From Anaerolineales bacterium (lineage in GTDB: Bacteria > Chloroflexota > Anaerolineae > Anaerolineales > Villigracilaceae), in contig JAGNWT010000044.1 in the NCBI GenBank assembly GCA_017985935.1, positions 1 to 32,026 on the forward strand: DNA of 32,026 nt, given 5' to 3'. Under the pieces are notes generated by a model, which worked only from the letters and a program-made list of their open reading frames with translations, did no database searches and was not told the DNA's origin. Shown one piece after another: positions 30,401-32,026 of the stretch. Within the stretch, counting starts at the first letter, position 1; the number at the start of each line of letters is the position of its first letter. The position numbers and the translations under genes are program-made.

Positions 30401-31887
30401 TGGCTACCGTGATCGAACCTACCATTTTTGAACTCTCCTCTCCCGGGCGACGCGGCGTGACCATGCCCGCCTCAGACGTGCCCGAAGTTGCTCTACCTCC
30501 CAAAGATCTGCTTCGCTCTGACCTGCCTCTGCCCGAACTCGCAGAAGTGGACGTTGTGCGTCACTATATGAAACTCTCCAGTTTCAATTACTCCGTGGAC
30601 AGCGGCTTCTATCCTTTGGGTTCCTGCACCATGAAATACAACCCGAAGATTAACGAAGACACCTGCCGCTTGCCGGGCTTCCTCTATACTCACCCATTAC
30701 AGCCCATCGAAACCGTGCAAGGCAATCTCGTTTTGATGTTTGAAACGCAGGAATGGCTCAAAGAGATCAGCGGTTTTGCCGGTGTGACCCTTCAGCCTGC
30801 TGCTGGCGCGCACGGCGAATTTACCGGCGTGCTTATGATGGCGGCGTATCACAAACTGCGCGGCGACACCAAACGCACCAAGATGCTCATACCCGATGCG
30901 GCACATGGAACCAATCCCGCTTCCGTCGGTATGCTTGGCATGCAAGTCGTGACCATTCCCTCCGATGCGCGCGGTAACGTAGATCTGGAAAAACTCAAAG
31001 CCGCCTGTGACGATACCGTGGTCGGTATGATGCTCACCAACCCGAATACCCTTGGCATGTTCGATGAACATATCGAAGAAGTTGTAAACATGGTCAAGGA
31101 CTGCGGTGGCTTGATGTACGGCGACGGCGCGAACCTCAACGCCTTGCTCGGCATCGTCCGCCCCGGCGACCTCGGCTTCGACGTGATGCATTTCAACCTG
31201 CACAAGACCTTCTCCGTCCCGCACGGCGGCGGCGGACCGGGCTCCGGTCCCGTCGGCGTCAGCCAGCGCCTCGTGGATTTCCTCCCCTCTCCGCTGGTTG
31301 GCATCATCGAAGAAGGCGACGACGAGACCGCACCTCTCTATGGCTTCGTCACCCCCAAGAACACCATCGGACGCATGAAAGCTTTCCACGGTCACTTCGG
31401 CGGTGGACTTGTCCGCTCGTACACCTACATCGCCATGCACGGGCCCGATGGCTTGAAGGATGTCTCGCAGTACGCGGTGCTCAATGCCAACTACCTGCAA
31501 GCTCGTCTGCGCAACACCTATCACATCCCGTACGACCGCATCTGTATGCATGAGTTCGTGATGGAAGGTCAGTTCGCAGGCAGTGACGTGCGCGCATTGG
31601 ACATCTCCAAACGCCTGATGGATTACAAATTCCATCCGCCCACGAACTACTTCCCGCTCATCGTCCACGAAGCGCTGATGATCGAACCGACCGAGACCGA
31701 GAACAAAGACACCCTCGACCGTTTCGCCGACGCGCTCATCGCCATCGCGGAAGAAGCCAAGACCCAACCCGAGCTGCTCCATAACGCTCCCAGCACCACG
31801 CAATTCGGTCGCATGGACGAGGTCAAAGCCGCGAGAGAGTTGGTCCTCTGTTGTTGGCTGCCCGAGAATTACGAACAGTTGGCATAG
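30400..31887 (+). CDS. gcvPB: Glycine dehydrogenase (decarboxylating) subunit 2
   Basis: A 495-aa beta subunit of the split P protein, carrying the PLP lysine K269 in N-L-H-K-T-F-S-V-P-H-G-G-G-G-P-G. Other family marks are Y-P-L-G-S-C-T-M-K-Y-N-P-K (about 71-83), L-Q-P-A-A-G-A-H-G-E-F and D-A-A-H-G-T-N-P-A-S (about 166-175). Length is normal. It is the last gene of the riboswitch-controlled operon and is followed by a strong terminator. gcvT and the L protein are not in the window. Confidence 0.95.
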   Translation: MATVIEPTIFELSSPGRRGVTMPASDVPEVALPPKDLLRSDLPLPELAEVDVVRHYMKLSSFNYSVDSGFYPLGSCTMKYNPKINEDTCRLPGFLYTHPLQPIETVQGNLVLMFETQEWLKEISGFAGVTLQPAAGAHGEFTGVLMMAAYHKLRGDTKRTKMLIPDAAHGTNPASVGMLGMQVVTIPSDARGNVDLEKLKAACDDTVVGMMLTNPNTLGMFDEHIEEVVNMVKDCGGLMYGDGANLNALLGIVRPGDLGFDVMHFNLHKTFSVPHGGGGPGSGPVGVSQRLVDFLPSPLVGIIEEGDDETAPLYGFVTPKNTIGRMKAFHGHFGGGLVRSYTYIAMHGPDGLKDVSQYAVLNANYLQARLRNTYHIPYDRICMHEFVMEGQFAGSDVRALDISKRLMDYKFHPPTNYFPLIVHEALMIEPTETENKDTLDRFADALIAIAEEAKTQPELLHNAPSTTQFGRMDEVKAARELVLCCWLPENYEQLA

Positions 31888-31897
31888 TTTCTTCTCA

Positions 31898-31945
31898 AAA
31901 ACACACACCCTCCAAAACCACCATTTTGGAGGGTGTGTGTTTTAA
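31898..31945 (+). terminator. Strong intrinsic terminator after gcvPB
   Basis: A perfect 20-bp stem (31898-31917 with 31924-31943) with a 6-nt loop. The A-rich base of the 5' arm and the T run at its end suggest it can also work on the other strand. Confidence 0.9.
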
Positions 31946-31978
31946 ATTCCAAACTTATAATTAAAATGATAAAGGCTC

Positions 31979-32026
31979 ATGATTAAAAAAATATTGCGAT
32001 TCCTTTTCCCCGTCCTGCTGATCGTT
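31979..32026 (+). CDS. Partial gene with a signal-peptide or membrane N-terminus
   Basis: The frame runs off the right edge after 16 codons, reading M-I-K-K-I-L-R-F-L-F-P-V-L-L-I-V. The basic start followed by a hydrophobic run indicates a signal peptide or membrane anchor. AAAGG lies shortly before the ATG. The family cannot be told from this fragment. The terminator at 31898-31945 makes it a separate unit from the glycine operon. Confidence 0.5.
   Translation, partial: MIKKILRFLFPVLLIV

Noticed and set aside
30697..31908. Long - strand open frame opposite gcvPB
   Set aside because: The + strand frame is a complete, motif-perfect GcvPB; the antisense frame is a codon-bias shadow rich in His, Val and Glu.

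Overview
The window looks like a chromosomal piece of a Chloroflexota (Anaerolineae-like) bacterium of moderately high GC. This is inferred from the gene mix: an exopolysaccharide locus with FemAB-type transferases, multi-GAF SpoIIE phosphatase partner switching, a split gcvPA/gcvPB, ADP-forming acyl-CoA synthetase, and tightly coupled TAATG/ATGA gene junctions. No taxonomic marker was compared, so the assignment is tentative. There is no phage, insertion sequence, CRISPR array or tRNA.

Layout. 1-5.2 kb: a nitroreductase, a convergent DUF4231/SLATT-like membrane protein, then an overlapping + strand run (ADP-forming acyl-CoA synthetase, MOSC protein, small membrane protein, Tat-exported polysaccharide deacetylase). 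5.3-16.5 kb, - strand: RidA, an OmpR-type response regulator and histidine kinase, a terminator, and an envelope polysaccharide cluster (GT2, polyprenyl-phosphate sugar transferase, NAD-sugar epimerase, CapD-like dehydratase, two tandem FemAB-like transferases), followed by a D-cysteine desulfhydrase-like enzyme. 16.6-22.7 kb, - strand: STAS antagonist, RsbW-like kinase and a 1089-aa SpoIIE phosphatase with about five GAF domains, then an amidohydrolase and a secreted helical protein. 22.9-24.8 kb, + strand: Rcp1-like response regulator and a REC-PAS-HD-GYP protein. 24.8-28.2 kb: SRP RNA with its promoter, two tandem paralogous anchored proteins, a four-helix membrane protein and a lipoprotein sulfatase. 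28.2-31.9 kb: promoter, tandem glycine riboswitch, terminator, then gcvH-gcvPA-gcvPB. A new signal-peptide gene starts at the right edge.

The most unusual signal is not a gene. Between 5.2 and 10.5 kb there are six short tracts of degenerate direct repeats with an exact 7-nt period, each tract with its own unit. They lie inside both femAB-like genes, at the stop codon of the desulfhydrase, directly before the CapD-like start, and at the femAB/femAB junction, where the repeat itself supplies both the stop and the GTG start. A related tract with an 8-nt period sits at 28.43-28.52 kb inside the P3b arm of the second glycine aptamer. There its two sides are complementary in register and would fold into a long, regularly interrupted hairpin. 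The tracts resemble the heptameric short tandem repeats of cyanobacteria and suggest a repeat-spreading process active in genes and in structured RNA.

Several gene starts below were moved from the longest reading frame to starts supported by a ribosome binding site, family alignment or operon overlap.
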